Origin: an uncultured Verrucomicrobiota bacterium
GTDB lineage: Bacteria; Verrucomicrobiota; Kiritimatiellia; CAIQIC01; Lenti-01
Length of the DNA stretch: 64,000 nt
Assembly: GCA_937860055.1 (NCBI GenBank)
Contig: CALMBO010000018.1
Coordinates: 1-64,000, forward strand
Direction: 5' to 3'
In this document: piece by piece, positions 54,227-62,758 of the stretch
Layout of the letters: the number at the start of each line of letters is the position of its first letter
Position numbering within the stretch: the first letter of the stretch is position 1
Program-made: the position numbers and the translations under genes
Notes under the pieces: model-generated
What the model saw: the letters and a program-made list of their open reading frames with translations, nothing else
Told to the model about the DNA's origin: nothing
Database searches by the model: none

Positions 54227-55683
54227 CACTTTCTCCAGAAGGCCGGCATGAAGATCGCCAGCACCGTGTAGAGTTCGAGACGGCCCACCAACATCAACAC
54301 CGTCAGGATGGCCTTGCCAGCATCGGGAATGCCCGCGAAATTCGCTGTGGGCCCCACCGAGGAGAAACCCGGCCCCACGTTGCTGATGCAGGCGATGACC
54401 GATGAACCGGCCGTCTGGATATCGGCCGAAAACGGGATCATCGCCAACACCCCGAGCAGCGTCACGAGCAGATAAAGCGCCACGAACGACAGGATGGACC
54501 GCAAGATGCCGTCGGCCAGGGTTTTCCGGCCGAGCTTGATGGGAATCGCCGCCTGCGGCTGCATGAAAAGACGGACGTCCCGCGCGATGGCCTTGAGCAT
54601 CACATGGATGCGCCCGACCTTGATGCCGCCGGCGGTGGACCCCGCGCAGCCCCCCATCAACATCAGGAGGACCAGCATGGGCTTGAGCACGACGGGCCAG
54701 CGGTCGTAGTCGCCCGTGACGAACCCCGTCGTGGTCACCAGGCTTGCGCAGGTGAACGACACCTCGCGGAAGGACGCGCCCCAGCCGATTCCGGAGGCCT
54801 CCCGGGCCGAATGGAGGACTAGCGTGCCGACGCCGGCGGAAAGGAGGACCACGGCCAGGAAGAACCGGACCTCCCCGTCTTTCCACCAATGGGAAAACTC
54901 CCCGCGCAACGCCAGGTAATGGAGGGAGAAACTGATACCAGCCAGAAGCATGAACACCGTCAGCACGCTTTCGATATAGACGCTGTCGTAGGCCGCAATG
55001 CTCGCCGTCTGGGTGGAAAATCCGCCTGTCGCCATGGTGGTGAAGGAGTGACACACGGAATCGAACCAATCCATACCACCTAGCCGCAGCAGGAAGATGA
55101 GCACCACGACCAAGAGGATGTAGACCCCCCAGAACATCTTGGCCGTCGAGGCCATGCGAGGCTCGATGCGGTCCTTGGTCGGCCCCGGCATTTCGGCGCG
55201 ATAGAGTTGCATGCCGCCCACCCCCACAAACGGCAGGATCGCCACCACCAGGATCAGCACGCCCATGCCGCCGATGAGCTGCGTCAGCGCCCGCCACAGC
55301 AGGATACCCTTGGGCACGCCTTCCAGGACCGGAATGACGGACGCGCCGGTGGTCGTCATGCCGGACACCGTTTCAAACAGCGCCGCGACGGGAGAGGAAA
55401 TGACGCCGGACAGCACGAAGGGAACCGCTCCGGCGATGCCGGCGAAGAGCCAGCCGAACGTCACCACGCCAAGTCCATCCCGCCGGGAAAGCTCCTGGTC
55501 ATTTCGCGTCAGAAGCCACAGCACCACGGCCACAACCAGCGTTCCGCCGGCCGAATAGCCCAGCGCCGTCCAAGCCTGCACTGGTTCACCGTACAGGATC
55601 GACACAAGGCCGCAAAACCCCATCAGCAGGGCCATCACGCCCAGCAGCCAGGCGATCACGTGGAATACGGGCTTGGAATTCAT
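54226..55683 (-). CDS. trkH: Trk-type K+ transporter membrane subunit TrkH (second of two)
   Basis: The 485-residue protein has the four-fold MPM repeats of TrkH/KtrB. Selectivity-filter regions include SGMTTTGASV, MATGGFST, SLVTTTGFVTGD and CISNVGPGFSSVGP, each with the conserved Gly. It is a close paralogue of the trkH gene directly upstream (14 nt away) and shares most residues, so it is probably a tandem duplicate. TrkA, encoded two genes upstream, would be its regulatory subunit. Confidence 0.93.
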   Translation of the reverse strand: MNSKPVFHVIAWLLGVMALLMGFCGLVSILYGEPVQAWTALGYSAGGTLVVAVVLWLLTRNDQELSRRDGLGVVTFGWLFAGIAGAVPFVLSGVISSPVAALFETVSGMTTTGASVIPVLEGVPKGILLWRALTQLIGGMGVLILVVAILPFVGVGGMQLYRAEMPGPTKDRIEPRMASTAKMFWGVYILLVVVLIFLLRLGGMDWFDSVCHSFTTMATGGFSTQTASIAAYDSVYIESVLTVFMLLAGISFSLHYLALRGEFSHWWKDGEVRFFLAVVLLSAGVGTLVLHSAREASGIGWGASFREVSFTCASLVTTTGFVTGDYDRWPVVLKPMLVLLMLMGGCAGSTAGGIKVGRIHVMLKAIARDVRLFMQPQAAIPIKLGRKTLADGILRSILSFVALYLLVTLLGVLAMIPFSADIQTAGSSVIACISNVGPGFSSVGPTANFAGIPDAGKAILTVLMLVGRLELYTVLAIFMPAFWRK

Positions 55684-55696
55684 CGCGGGCCCGCCC

Positions 55697-57148
55697 TCAC
55701 TTTCTCCAGAACGCCGGCATGAAGACGACCAGCAGCGTGAAGAACTCCAACCGGCCCGCCAGCATCATCACCATCAACACCGACAGCCCGCCGCCGGGCA
55801 GGGTCGAATAGTTCATGGCCGGCCCCACGGCGGACAATCCCGGGCCCACGCCGCCCATGCAGGCCACGACGGAGGAAACCGCCGTCGCCAGATCCGGCGC
55901 GAACCACAGCATCGCAAGCGTGCCCATCATCGCCGCGAGCAGATAGAGCGCCACGAAGGACAAGACGGGCAGCAGCACGTCGTCGTCGAGAAGTTTGCGG
56001 TCCATCTTGACGGGAATCACCGCCTGCGGCTGCATGAACAGGCGGATCTCGCGCGAGACGGTCTTGAGCATCATCTGGATGCGGGCGACCTTGATGCCCC
56101 CGGCCGTGGACCCCACGCAGCCGCCCATCAGCATCAGCAACAGCAGCAGGGTCTTCAACAGGCCGGGCCACGTGTCGAAATCCGCCGTGCAAAAACCGGT
56201 GGTCGTCGCGAGGCTGACGCACGTGAACGACGTCTGCCGGAACGTTTCCCCCCAGTTCAATCCCGGCGAGGACGAATGGAGGACCCCGGCGCAGACCAGG
56301 ATGGAGGCGCCCAGGACGGCCAGAAAAAAACGGGTGCTGGAATCCTTCCACCAGGGTGAAAATTCCCCGCGCAACGCCCGGTAGTGGAGGGCGAAATTCA
56401 AGGCGCCCAGGATCATGAAAGCCATGAGGACTCGTTCGATATAGACGCTGTCGTAGGCCGCGATGCTGGCCGTCCGGGTGGAAAAGCCGCCGGTGGCCAG
56501 GGCGGCGAAGGAATGGCAGGCGGCATCGAACCAATCCATTCCGCCTAGGCGCAGCAGGAAAATCAGCACCACGATCAAGAGGACGTAGACGCCCCAGAGC
56601 ATCTTGGCCGTCGACGCCATGCGCGGCTCGACGCGGTCCTTGGTCGGCCCGGCCGTTTCCGCGCGGAACAGATGCATGCCGCTCGCCCCCGCGAACGGGA
56701 GAATCGCCACCACCAGCACCAGAATCCCCATGCCGCCGATGAGATGGGTGATCGCCCGCCACAGCAGGATGCCCTTGGGCACGGTTTCCAGGATCGGGAT
56801 GACGGACGCGCCAGTGGTTGTCAAGCCGGACACCGTTTCGAACAGCGCCGCGACCGGCGAAGCGATCGTGCCGGACAGCACATAGGGAACCGCCCCGGCG
56901 ATGCCCGCAAGGAGCCAGCCGAACGTCACCACGCCCAGCCCGTCCCGGCGGGAAAGCTCCTGGTCGTTCCGTGTCAGAATCCACAGCACCACGGCCACGG
57001 CCAGCGTTCCGCCGGCCGAATGGCCCAGCGCCAGCCAGGCCTGCGCAGGTTCCCCGTACAAGAGCGAAACGAGGCCACAGAATCCCATCAGGATTCCCAC
57101 CACGCCCAGCAGCCAGGCGATCACGTGGAATACCGGCTTGAAATTCAT
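55697..57148 (-). CDS. trkH: Trk-type K+ transporter membrane subunit TrkH (first of two)
   Basis: The 483-residue protein has the same architecture as its downstream paralogue. Filter segments are SGLTTTGASV, LATGGFST, SLATTTGFCTAD and CMGGVGPGLSAVGP. The fourth filter sequence and several pore-lining residues differ from the second copy, so the two could differ in ion affinity or work as a heterodimer (TrkH is a dimer). It lies 12 nt downstream of trkA. Confidence 0.93.
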   Translation of the reverse strand: MNFKPVFHVIAWLLGVVGILMGFCGLVSLLYGEPAQAWLALGHSAGGTLAVAVVLWILTRNDQELSRRDGLGVVTFGWLLAGIAGAVPYVLSGTIASPVAALFETVSGLTTTGASVIPILETVPKGILLWRAITHLIGGMGILVLVVAILPFAGASGMHLFRAETAGPTKDRVEPRMASTAKMLWGVYVLLIVVLIFLLRLGGMDWFDAACHSFAALATGGFSTRTASIAAYDSVYIERVLMAFMILGALNFALHYRALRGEFSPWWKDSSTRFFLAVLGASILVCAGVLHSSSPGLNWGETFRQTSFTCVSLATTTGFCTADFDTWPGLLKTLLLLLMLMGGCVGSTAGGIKVARIQMMLKTVSREIRLFMQPQAVIPVKMDRKLLDDDVLLPVLSFVALYLLAAMMGTLAMLWFAPDLATAVSSVVACMGGVGPGLSAVGPAMNYSTLPGGGLSVLMVMMLAGRLEFFTLLVVFMPAFWRK

Positions 57149-57160
57149 CTCGGACGGGCC

Positions 57161-58507
57161 TTAGGCGGTAAACAGCGGCTCCATCTTGGCCACGGCGGAG
57201 GGAAGGCAATAGACCACCACGCGATCCTCCGCCGCCAGCGACAGATCACCCGTCGCCGTCTTCACCTGTCCGTTCCGGAGCGCCGTCACGATGATGACGC
57301 CATCCGGAATCTTCAGCTCCTTGATGGGCTTGCCCACCCACTTGTGCTTCGGGGAAAGTTTCATCTCGATCAGCTCGCCGGGCAGCCGGGCGAGGATGGC
57401 GGCGGCCTGCACGCTCGTGCCCCGCACGAAATGCAGGATGGAATTGATCATCGCCAGATGGGGATCGACAATCCGGTCCAGCAGGCGCAGCTGGTTCACG
57501 ATGCCGATGTATTCCTTCTTGCCCACCTGCGCCGCCGTGAAGCGCGCGCCGAACTTCTCCGCCACCAGGCAGCCGATGATGTTGTGCTCGTCGCTCCCTG
57601 TGGACGCCACATAGGCCATGTCCCCGGCCTCGCCGATGCCGGCCAGGGTTTCCTGATCCAGCGCGTCGCCCTTGATCACCAAGGTACGGTGGAGCTGCGC
57701 CGAACAGAAATCCGCCCGCTTCTCGTCCTGTTCGATCAGCACGATCTGCATGCGCGTATGCTCCAGCATCCGCGCCAGCTGCAGGCCCAGTTCGCCGCCG
57801 CCCGCGATCACCACCCGCTGGAACCGCCGCTGCTCCGGCCACGCCCACTGCATGAAATCGGATATCGCGTCCGGCTCGCCCGCAAAATAGACCTCGTCGC
57901 CCACCAGGAAGGTCGTGTCGCCATGCGGCGTCATGACCTGGTCGCCCCGGACCACCGCCGTGAAACGGATCTTCTGGAGCCACTCCTTGCCCGAAAAATG
58001 CTTGAGGGAGGTGCCCAGCAAGGGGCTGTCCATATGGACGGACATTCCGACGACCATCACGCGCTCATCCAGCAGGTCCGCCACTTCGATGGACCCCGGC
58101 AATCGCAGCACGTTATAGAGATCCCGCGCGTATTCGTCGTACTGGTTCACCAGTAAATCCACTCCCAGCTGGTCGAAATGGATGTGCCGGCTGGTCGAAT
58201 AGGCCGATGACGACACCCTCGCCACCGTGCGCCCCACCCCGCGCGACCGGGCGAAAATGCATGCCAGAATGTTGGTGTCGTCGCGGTCCGTCACCGCCAC
58301 AACCATATCTGCCCGTTCGACATCGGCTTCTTCCAACGTGACAGGATTCGCCCCGTCCCCCTGGACGGTCATCAGATCCAGATGGGCATCCAGCTCCGTC
58401 AAGGCTTCCGCCGAAGCATCGATGACGACGACGTCGTGTTCGTCTTCGCAAAACTTTTCAGCCAAATGGGAACCCGTCTGGCCGCCGCCTATGATGAGAA
58501 TGCGCAT
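57161..58507 (-). CDS. trkA: Trk K+ uptake regulator TrkA
   Basis: The 448-residue peripheral protein has two RCK modules: N-terminal Rossmann MRILIIGGGQTGSHLAEKF with DVVVIDASAEAL, and a second RVVIAGGGELGLQLARMLE with IVLIEQDEKRADF, each followed by a TrkA-C domain. It binds NAD(H)/nucleotides and gates TrkH. It is first in the operon trkA-trkH-trkH-unknown membrane protein. Confidence 0.95.
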   Translation of the reverse strand: MRILIIGGGQTGSHLAEKFCEDEHDVVVIDASAEALTELDAHLDLMTVQGDGANPVTLEEADVERADMVVAVTDRDDTNILACIFARSRGVGRTVARVSSSAYSTSRHIHFDQLGVDLLVNQYDEYARDLYNVLRLPGSIEVADLLDERVMVVGMSVHMDSPLLGTSLKHFSGKEWLQKIRFTAVVRGDQVMTPHGDTTFLVGDEVYFAGEPDAISDFMQWAWPEQRRFQRVVIAGGGELGLQLARMLEHTRMQIVLIEQDEKRADFCSAQLHRTLVIKGDALDQETLAGIGEAGDMAYVASTGSDEHNIIGCLVAEKFGARFTAAQVGKKEYIGIVNQLRLLDRIVDPHLAMINSILHFVRGTSVQAAAILARLPGELIEMKLSPKHKWVGKPIKELKIPDGVIIVTALRNGQVKTATGDLSLAAEDRVVVYCLPSAVAKMEPLFTA

Positions 58508-58836
58508 GGATCTATCCGTTTCTGATCAACGGCCCCCAGTATCCAACATCCTCCCCACCCGATGCAAGGGAGAAGCGGCATGGCAAGATCCACCCCCAAA
58601 ACAATCGCAACTAGTTTATCTACAAAGAAATATGCCTTCCACGCTTCCTCGTCTTGCCTTCCGGCCCCTCGAGTGGCATGGTTCCCTCCATGCAAATCCC
58701 GTTTTTATTATTGCTTCATTTTTCGTTGAAACTCTGCATGTGCTAATTGCATTCTGCTAATTTTTGCTTGCACAAAAAAAAATCTTATGTAATGTCGCGG
58801 CACAGTTGAAATACGCACAGGAAAGCGGGAGAGAAT
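58508..58836. other. AT-richer intergenic region before the integrase, with possible attachment-site elements
   Basis: This 329-nt gene-free region becomes AT-rich after about 58690. It holds an inverted repeat GCATGG (58676-58681)/CCATGC (58688-58693) with a 6-nt centre and a direct repeat TGCTAATT (58741-58748 and 58755-58762). A possible promoter follows, TTGCTT (58764-58769)-16-TATGTA (58786-58791), and GCGGGAGAG before the integrase ATG. Inverted arms around a 6-8 nt centre are the layout of tyrosine-recombinase core sites, so this may contain the left attachment site. Confidence 0.4.
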
Positions 58837-60210
58837 ATGGAACAGGCCGTGGTGGCAAAACGCAAAAAGGAAAAGCATGGGCTTGGCAGAATCTATGCCG
58901 TCAACGGCCGTTGGTATCTGCGCTTCATGTGCCGTGGGCAATTCCACCACCTCCCGCTCAAGGCGGCCGATGGAACCCCATGCACGAACAAACGCGCCGC
59001 CCAGGCGCTAAGGAAGAGCTATATCGACGCGTTCAAGGCCGATGCCACTCTCGCCGAACGAAAGATGGAGTCCGCTCGTCAGGCGGGCGAGAAAGGAATC
59101 GCGGACGCGAAGAGATCGAAGGCCGGCCTCCTCTACGTTTCGCAGGGCTTCGACCTGTTCAGGGAAAACCGGGCCGGCGCTGGACGGCTGCCCGGCGCGG
59201 CGACGATGCGGCAATATGAATCCATCTTCTCCGCCTTCCAAGATTGGCAGCGCAACCGCAAGGTGCCCGTGACCTATCTCGCCGCCGTCACGGATGACGT
59301 GGCGGATGATTATGCCGAGCACCTGAACCGCGTCCGAAGGCTTTCCGCCCGCACATACAACGGCCACATTTCCATCCTGCGGTTCATCTGGAAGAAAATT
59401 CGCAAGCCGGCGGGTCTCGGGGAGCGCCCGAACCCATGGGAGGACATCGAGCTGCGGAAGACCGACGAAGGCGTGCGCATTGGCTTCACGGTGGAAGAGG
59501 CCCGGGCCATCATCGCCCAATCGGTGTCCCCGGCCTACCGGCAGGCCCCGGGGTCCCTGGGAGTTTTGGCGAAAAACGGCGAGTTGCCGACGTTCTTTGC
59601 CATCATGGCCGGTACGGGATTCCGCATGGGGGACGCCTGCCTCGCCAAATGGGAAAACGTTAAGCTCGAAGACAATCGCATCGAAATCCGGGCGCGAAAG
59701 ACTAACCGCACGCACGCGATTTACCTCCACCCGGTGCTCCGGCGTTGGCTGGAGGCCCTCCCCGGTCCGAGGGAAGGCTACATCCTGCCGACTCTGGCGG
59801 AGCTCTACGGGAAATCCAGCTATCATGTCTGCGTGGTCGCCAAGCGCATCTTCACGGATGCGGGCATTGTGACCAACACGGAGGCCGACGAGTCGAATGT
59901 CCGCCGGCGGGTTGTCCATGGCTGCCATAGCTGGCGTCATTCCTTCGCCACCTGGGCCACTGAACGCCACGTCAGCACAACGATCGTTGCTGCCGCCCTT
60001 GGGCACAAATCGGCCGCAGGCCCGAGAATGACCCTCGTATATTCACACTTGTCCGCTGACGCGGGCCGGCCGGCGGTGGAGGCCATCCCCTTGGATGAAA
60101 TTCTGGATGGCCTGTCGCCCACGTTGAAGCCAAAGGAAATCGCCGCATGGGTGCAGCGCCATGAAAAGCGAAAGGAGGACGCGACACACACCGCCCCGAA
60201 CCGTTTTTGA
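58837..60210 (+). CDS. Tyrosine recombinase (integrase) of a mobile element
   Basis: The 457-residue enzyme has an N-terminal DNA-binding arm rich in Lys (VAKRKKEKHGLGRIYAVNGRWYLRF), a core-binding SAM-like domain, and the catalytic domain with the full set of residues: Arg263 in GTGFRMGDA, His364 and Arg367 in CHSWRHSF, His390 in LGHKS and the nucleophile Tyr402 in LVYSHLS. It looks intact. GCGGGAGAG precedes the ATG. It opens a run of co-directional small genes of unknown function, marking the left part of an integrated element. Confidence 0.92.
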   Translation: MEQAVVAKRKKEKHGLGRIYAVNGRWYLRFMCRGQFHHLPLKAADGTPCTNKRAAQALRKSYIDAFKADATLAERKMESARQAGEKGIADAKRSKAGLLYVSQGFDLFRENRAGAGRLPGAATMRQYESIFSAFQDWQRNRKVPVTYLAAVTDDVADDYAEHLNRVRRLSARTYNGHISILRFIWKKIRKPAGLGERPNPWEDIELRKTDEGVRIGFTVEEARAIIAQSVSPAYRQAPGSLGVLAKNGELPTFFAIMAGTGFRMGDACLAKWENVKLEDNRIEIRARKTNRTHAIYLHPVLRRWLEALPGPREGYILPTLAELYGKSSYHVCVVAKRIFTDAGIVTNTEADESNVRRRVVHGCHSWRHSFATWATERHVSTTIVAAALGHKSAAGPRMTLVYSHLSADAGRPAVEAIPLDEILDGLSPTLKPKEIAAWVQRHEKRKEDATHTAPNRF

Positions 60211-60215
60211 ACCCT

Positions 60216-60242
60216 CGTTCACAATAAATGAACGCACGTTCA
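60216..60242 (+). promoter_or_regulatory. Three GTTCA/TGAAC half-sites: possible LexA-like operator
   Basis: CGTTCA (60216-60221), TGAACG (60229-60234) and CGTTCA (60237-60242) lie just after the integrase stop and 52 nt before the next gene. The last two form TGAACG-CA-CGTTCA, that is GAAC-N4-GTTC, the form of the Gram-positive SOS box. The two CGTTCA copies are 21 nt apart, two helical turns. Regulation of the following genes by LexA or an element repressor is inference. Confidence 0.4.
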
Positions 60243-60293
60243 TCCAGCACAAGGAACACGACGGTGCCGCAAACAACACGAAAGGACGATGCG

Positions 60294-61103
60294 ATGAGAA
60301 CAAGAAAGACGACGATGCTGGAAAAGATGATTCCCGAACCACTGACCAGGGGCCTCTTCACGCTGGCCAACGCCCGCGCGTATGTTGACGCGCTGGCGCT
60401 GGTGGTCGAGGAAGCGCAGGGGCGGGTTGCCGAATGCACCCGGGCGGCCCACAAGGCCGCAGAGGCGAAGGACTGGAGCAAGGTGCTGGGTCACGTACTC
60501 GAAGGCATGAAATGGCGGCTGACGGCCCGGGATGCGGCCGATGGCGGACGGTACATGGCCGGCCTCGCCGCGAAAGAGACGGCCCGCCTGCGAAAATCCA
60601 AGACTGTGCGCCGTGCCATGGGGAGCGGCCACGGCCCAGCCGAAAGGACGGCGCGGGCCATCCTGCGCCGGGCCGATGCCATGGATGCGGAAAGCAAGGC
60701 GCAGGCGCGGGAGATCGGAGAGAACGCCGAACAGCCGGACGGTCTCGGGATCCTCGAAGGCATGGCCAGGATGAACCTTGGCTTGCCGATCCCGAAGAGG
60801 TGCCGCGTCGCCGGCCCCCTCCCCTCGCAACGCGCCAGCGGGCAGCGTGGAGCCAAGGCCGAGCCCGAACGGGTGCGGCAGGAAATGTGGTTCACCCCTG
60901 CCGCCTGGGCGGAGCTGCAAGTGGTGGCCGCCGCCGAAAAGAAGGGCGACGTGGGCGAGGTGCTCTCGCGGGCGGTGCGGGAAGAATGCCGCACCTTCCG
61001 AAACCGGGTGCGCGCCGGATGCGTCATGGGCACGGCCAAGGCTGCCAAGCGGGCGCAGCAGGCTTTGGCGGAGATCGACGCCGGGAAGGTGGCGACGGCA
61101 TGA
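60294..61103 (+). CDS. Mobile-element protein of unknown function
   Basis: The 269-residue protein is basic, Ala/Arg-rich and helical, with no signal peptide. I chose the ATG at 60294 because AAAGGA lies seven bases upstream; the frame extends to 60228, where the operator-like repeats are. A C-terminal segment (ERVRQEMWFTPAAWAELQVVAAAEKKGDVGEVLSRAVREE) resembles ribbon-helix-helix-like or antitoxin-like helices only vaguely. No family is recognised. Its stop overlaps the next gene (ATGA). Confidence 0.6.
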   Translation: MRTRKTTMLEKMIPEPLTRGLFTLANARAYVDALALVVEEAQGRVAECTRAAHKAAEAKDWSKVLGHVLEGMKWRLTARDAADGGRYMAGLAAKETARLRKSKTVRRAMGSGHGPAERTARAILRRADAMDAESKAQAREIGENAEQPDGLGILEGMARMNLGLPIPKRCRVAGPLPSQRASGQRGAKAEPERVRQEMWFTPAAWAELQVVAAAEKKGDVGEVLSRAVREECRTFRNRVRAGCVMGTAKAAKRAQQALAEIDAGKVATA

Positions 61104-61297
61104 ACCCGCAAGAGCAATATCGGCTGAAGGCCGCAGCGGCCGGGAGGGCCATCGCCCAGCTTGTCCTGCGGCGAAGGCGCGAGACGGCGGCGGAGAGGCC
61201 CGAACGGGCCAGACCGCCAAAAGCGGGGTTCCAGGATTCCAGCACAACGGCAGCGGGCACCGTGAAGCCCGAGGGGTTCCAGACGATAAGCGGTTAA
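61100..61297 (+). CDS. Short mobile-element protein of unknown function
   Basis: This 65-residue, Arg/Ala-rich protein is coupled to the previous gene by an ATGA overlap. It begins with a helical stretch (YRLKAAAAGRAIAQLVLRRRR) and ends in a polar Ser/Thr/Gly tail. Nothing more is recognisable. The coupling is the main support for it being real. Confidence 0.45.
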   Translation: MNPQEQYRLKAAAAGRAIAQLVLRRRRETAAERPERARPPKAGFQDSSTTAAGTVKPEGFQTISG

Positions 61298-61358
61298 TGA
61301 CGACACGGGGCGGCGCGGATCGGCCGCACGCCCCCTGCCCTACGAAAGAGAGCGGAGC

Positions 61359-62045
61359 ATGAGCGCACAGAAGATGACGGCGAAACAGCGGGAGAAGTGG
61401 GCGGCCCTGATGGCGGCGGACACGGCGCGGCGGAACCGCATCGAAGGCCCAAAGAGAGTCGCCGTGGACTTTCTGCTGAGAGCCGAGTCGATCTCCGCGA
61501 AAAACTGGGGGAAATATGCCGAAACGTTGCTGGTTTGTGAAAAGGAAATCAGCGCCCAGCTTCACCGTGGGGAGATATTGAAGGGCTGCACCCAGGCGGA
61601 CTTCGAGGCGGCATGGGGAAATCCCATGGACATGGCGGACATTGCCGCAGGTGGCCAGCGCGCCCTTGCCGAGGCGAGGGATTATCTCTTCATCATGGCG
61701 CAACTATTCCGCGCCTACGCAAAGGCCGTGCGGAAGGACCCGCGTGGAACAGTGGGCCTTGAAACTGCGAAAAAGGCGCTGGCGGCGACGCTGGCCGATG
61801 ACCGGAAGCGCCGGAACAAGGCGTCGAAAAAACCAGGCCGCAGGGCGCGCGCGAGAAGGTCAGAATGGGAAACCGTGTTTCGCTTCATCGATGCGAACGC
61901 GGATCGTGTCGGCAGCGTTAGGGGGGCGGCCGAAGCGGCAAGGGCAAAATACTCCATGCCTGAATCTGTCGACTATATTCGCAACAAATATGGGCAAGAA
62001 AAGAAAAACACCATCATTCGTGCACGGAATATGACAATTAATTGA
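61359..62045 (+). CDS. Mobile-element protein of unknown function
   Basis: The 228-residue protein is highly charged. The N-terminal ~130 residues are helical (MTAKQREKWAALMAADTARRNRIEG). A Lys/Arg-rich linker (RKRRNKASKKPGRRARARR) is followed by a C-terminal ~50-residue segment that could be a DNA-binding helix-turn-helix (IDANADRVGSVRGAAEAARAKYSMPES). No family was recognised. GAGCGGAGC before the ATG may serve as the ribosome-binding site. A terminator follows. Confidence 0.6.
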   Translation: MSAQKMTAKQREKWAALMAADTARRNRIEGPKRVAVDFLLRAESISAKNWGKYAETLLVCEKEISAQLHRGEILKGCTQADFEAAWGNPMDMADIAAGGQRALAEARDYLFIMAQLFRAYAKAVRKDPRGTVGLETAKKALAATLADDRKRRNKASKKPGRRARARRSEWETVFRFIDANADRVGSVRGAAEAARAKYSMPESVDYIRNKYGQEKKNTIIRARNMTIN

Positions 62046-62075
62046 TGCAAAATTGACCCGCTGAAAATCTCTTCT

Positions 62076-62112
62076 GGCCCCGCCCGCATTGTATGTGCTG
62101 ACGGGGCCTTTT
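62076..62112 (+). terminator. Terminator-like hairpin after the 228-residue gene
   Basis: GGCCCCG (62076-62082) pairs with CGGGGCC (62102-62108), followed by TTTT (62109-62112). The 19-nt loop is long. The hairpin lies 30 nt after the stop at 62045 and separates the first three element genes from the next group. Confidence 0.5.
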
Positions 62113-62239
62113 GCTGCACAAATTGGCACACATTTTTTATGCACAAGAAGTCCCGTTCACTTGGGACCAGATGCAAGCAATCAGTGCCAACGCAGACCAC
62201 AACGGCGAGCGGCGCGGATTGGGCATCGTGGAGACGAGC

Positions 62240-62491
62240 ATGGGAACGAAGAAAGAAACTGGCGACTCCCCCGCTCTCGGCGGGATCGTCAAACTGGCGG
62301 ACGTGGCGAAGCGCCTGGGCGGATGCAGCCGCACGACCGTCAAGAGGTACATCGCGGCCGGACTGCTGGAAGGCTTCAAGCTTCCCGGTGGCACACGAAC
62401 CATCGGCGTCTATGCGCCGTCGGTCGAGAAGTTCCTGCATGACGGGCTCCAATTCGCGCGGGCCGCGCGGCAGGCGCGGGCGGCGGGTTGA
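62240..62491 (+). CDS. Small helix-turn-helix protein, excisionase/MerR-like
   Basis: The 83-residue protein reads GGIVKLADVAKRLGGCSRTTVKRYIAAGLLEGFKLPGGTRTIGVYAPSVEKFL, the pattern of excisionase-type or MerR-like winged helix-turn-helix domains: helix-turn-helix, then a wing with GGTR. In a mobile element this suits a recombination directionality factor or a small regulator. I chose the ATG at 62240; the frame extends back to 62111. A weak promoter (TTGCTG 62111-62116, about 17-18 nt, a T-rich -10) lies upstream. Confidence 0.7.
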   Translation: MGTKKETGDSPALGGIVKLADVAKRLGGCSRTTVKRYIAAGLLEGFKLPGGTRTIGVYAPSVEKFLHDGLQFARAARQARAAG

Positions 62492-62545
62492 TCGGGCGGC
62501 AATGATCGGAAACCACACCTAGCCTATACCTACAAGGAGACAACC

Positions 62546-62758
62546 ATGGACGAATATTTCGAACAACGTCGCCAGCAGCATGCAGCTGCGCGCCAGCTCT
62601 ACGCCCAAGGCCGCGGCACCCTTCGGCAAACCCCGAACCTCACCGCAAAGGTGACGCTCAACATTCTCTGCAAGAAAGAGCACAGGCAGCCGACGCCCGA
62701 GGAAATCGAGTTATGCCAGGACGTGGAAGTGGTGCCGCGTCCCGGGGGGGCGCGATGA
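62546..62758 (+). CDS. Small mobile-element protein with QPTP module
   Basis: The 70-residue protein has a strong AAGGAG ribosome-binding site before the ATG at 62546. Its second half (NLTAKVTLNILCKKE then HRQPTPEEIELCQDV) aligns with the first part of the following protein, so the two share a small module. The function is unknown. The stop overlaps the next gene by 4 nt (ATGA). Confidence 0.6.
   Translation: MDEYFEQRRQQHAAARQLYAQGRGTLRQTPNLTAKVTLNILCKKEHRQPTPEEIELCQDVEVVPRPGGAR

Noticed and set aside
62123-62142. TTGGCAC motif upstream of the excisionase-like gene as a sigma-54 promoter
   Set aside because: The distance to the next GC is 14 rather than 10 nt.
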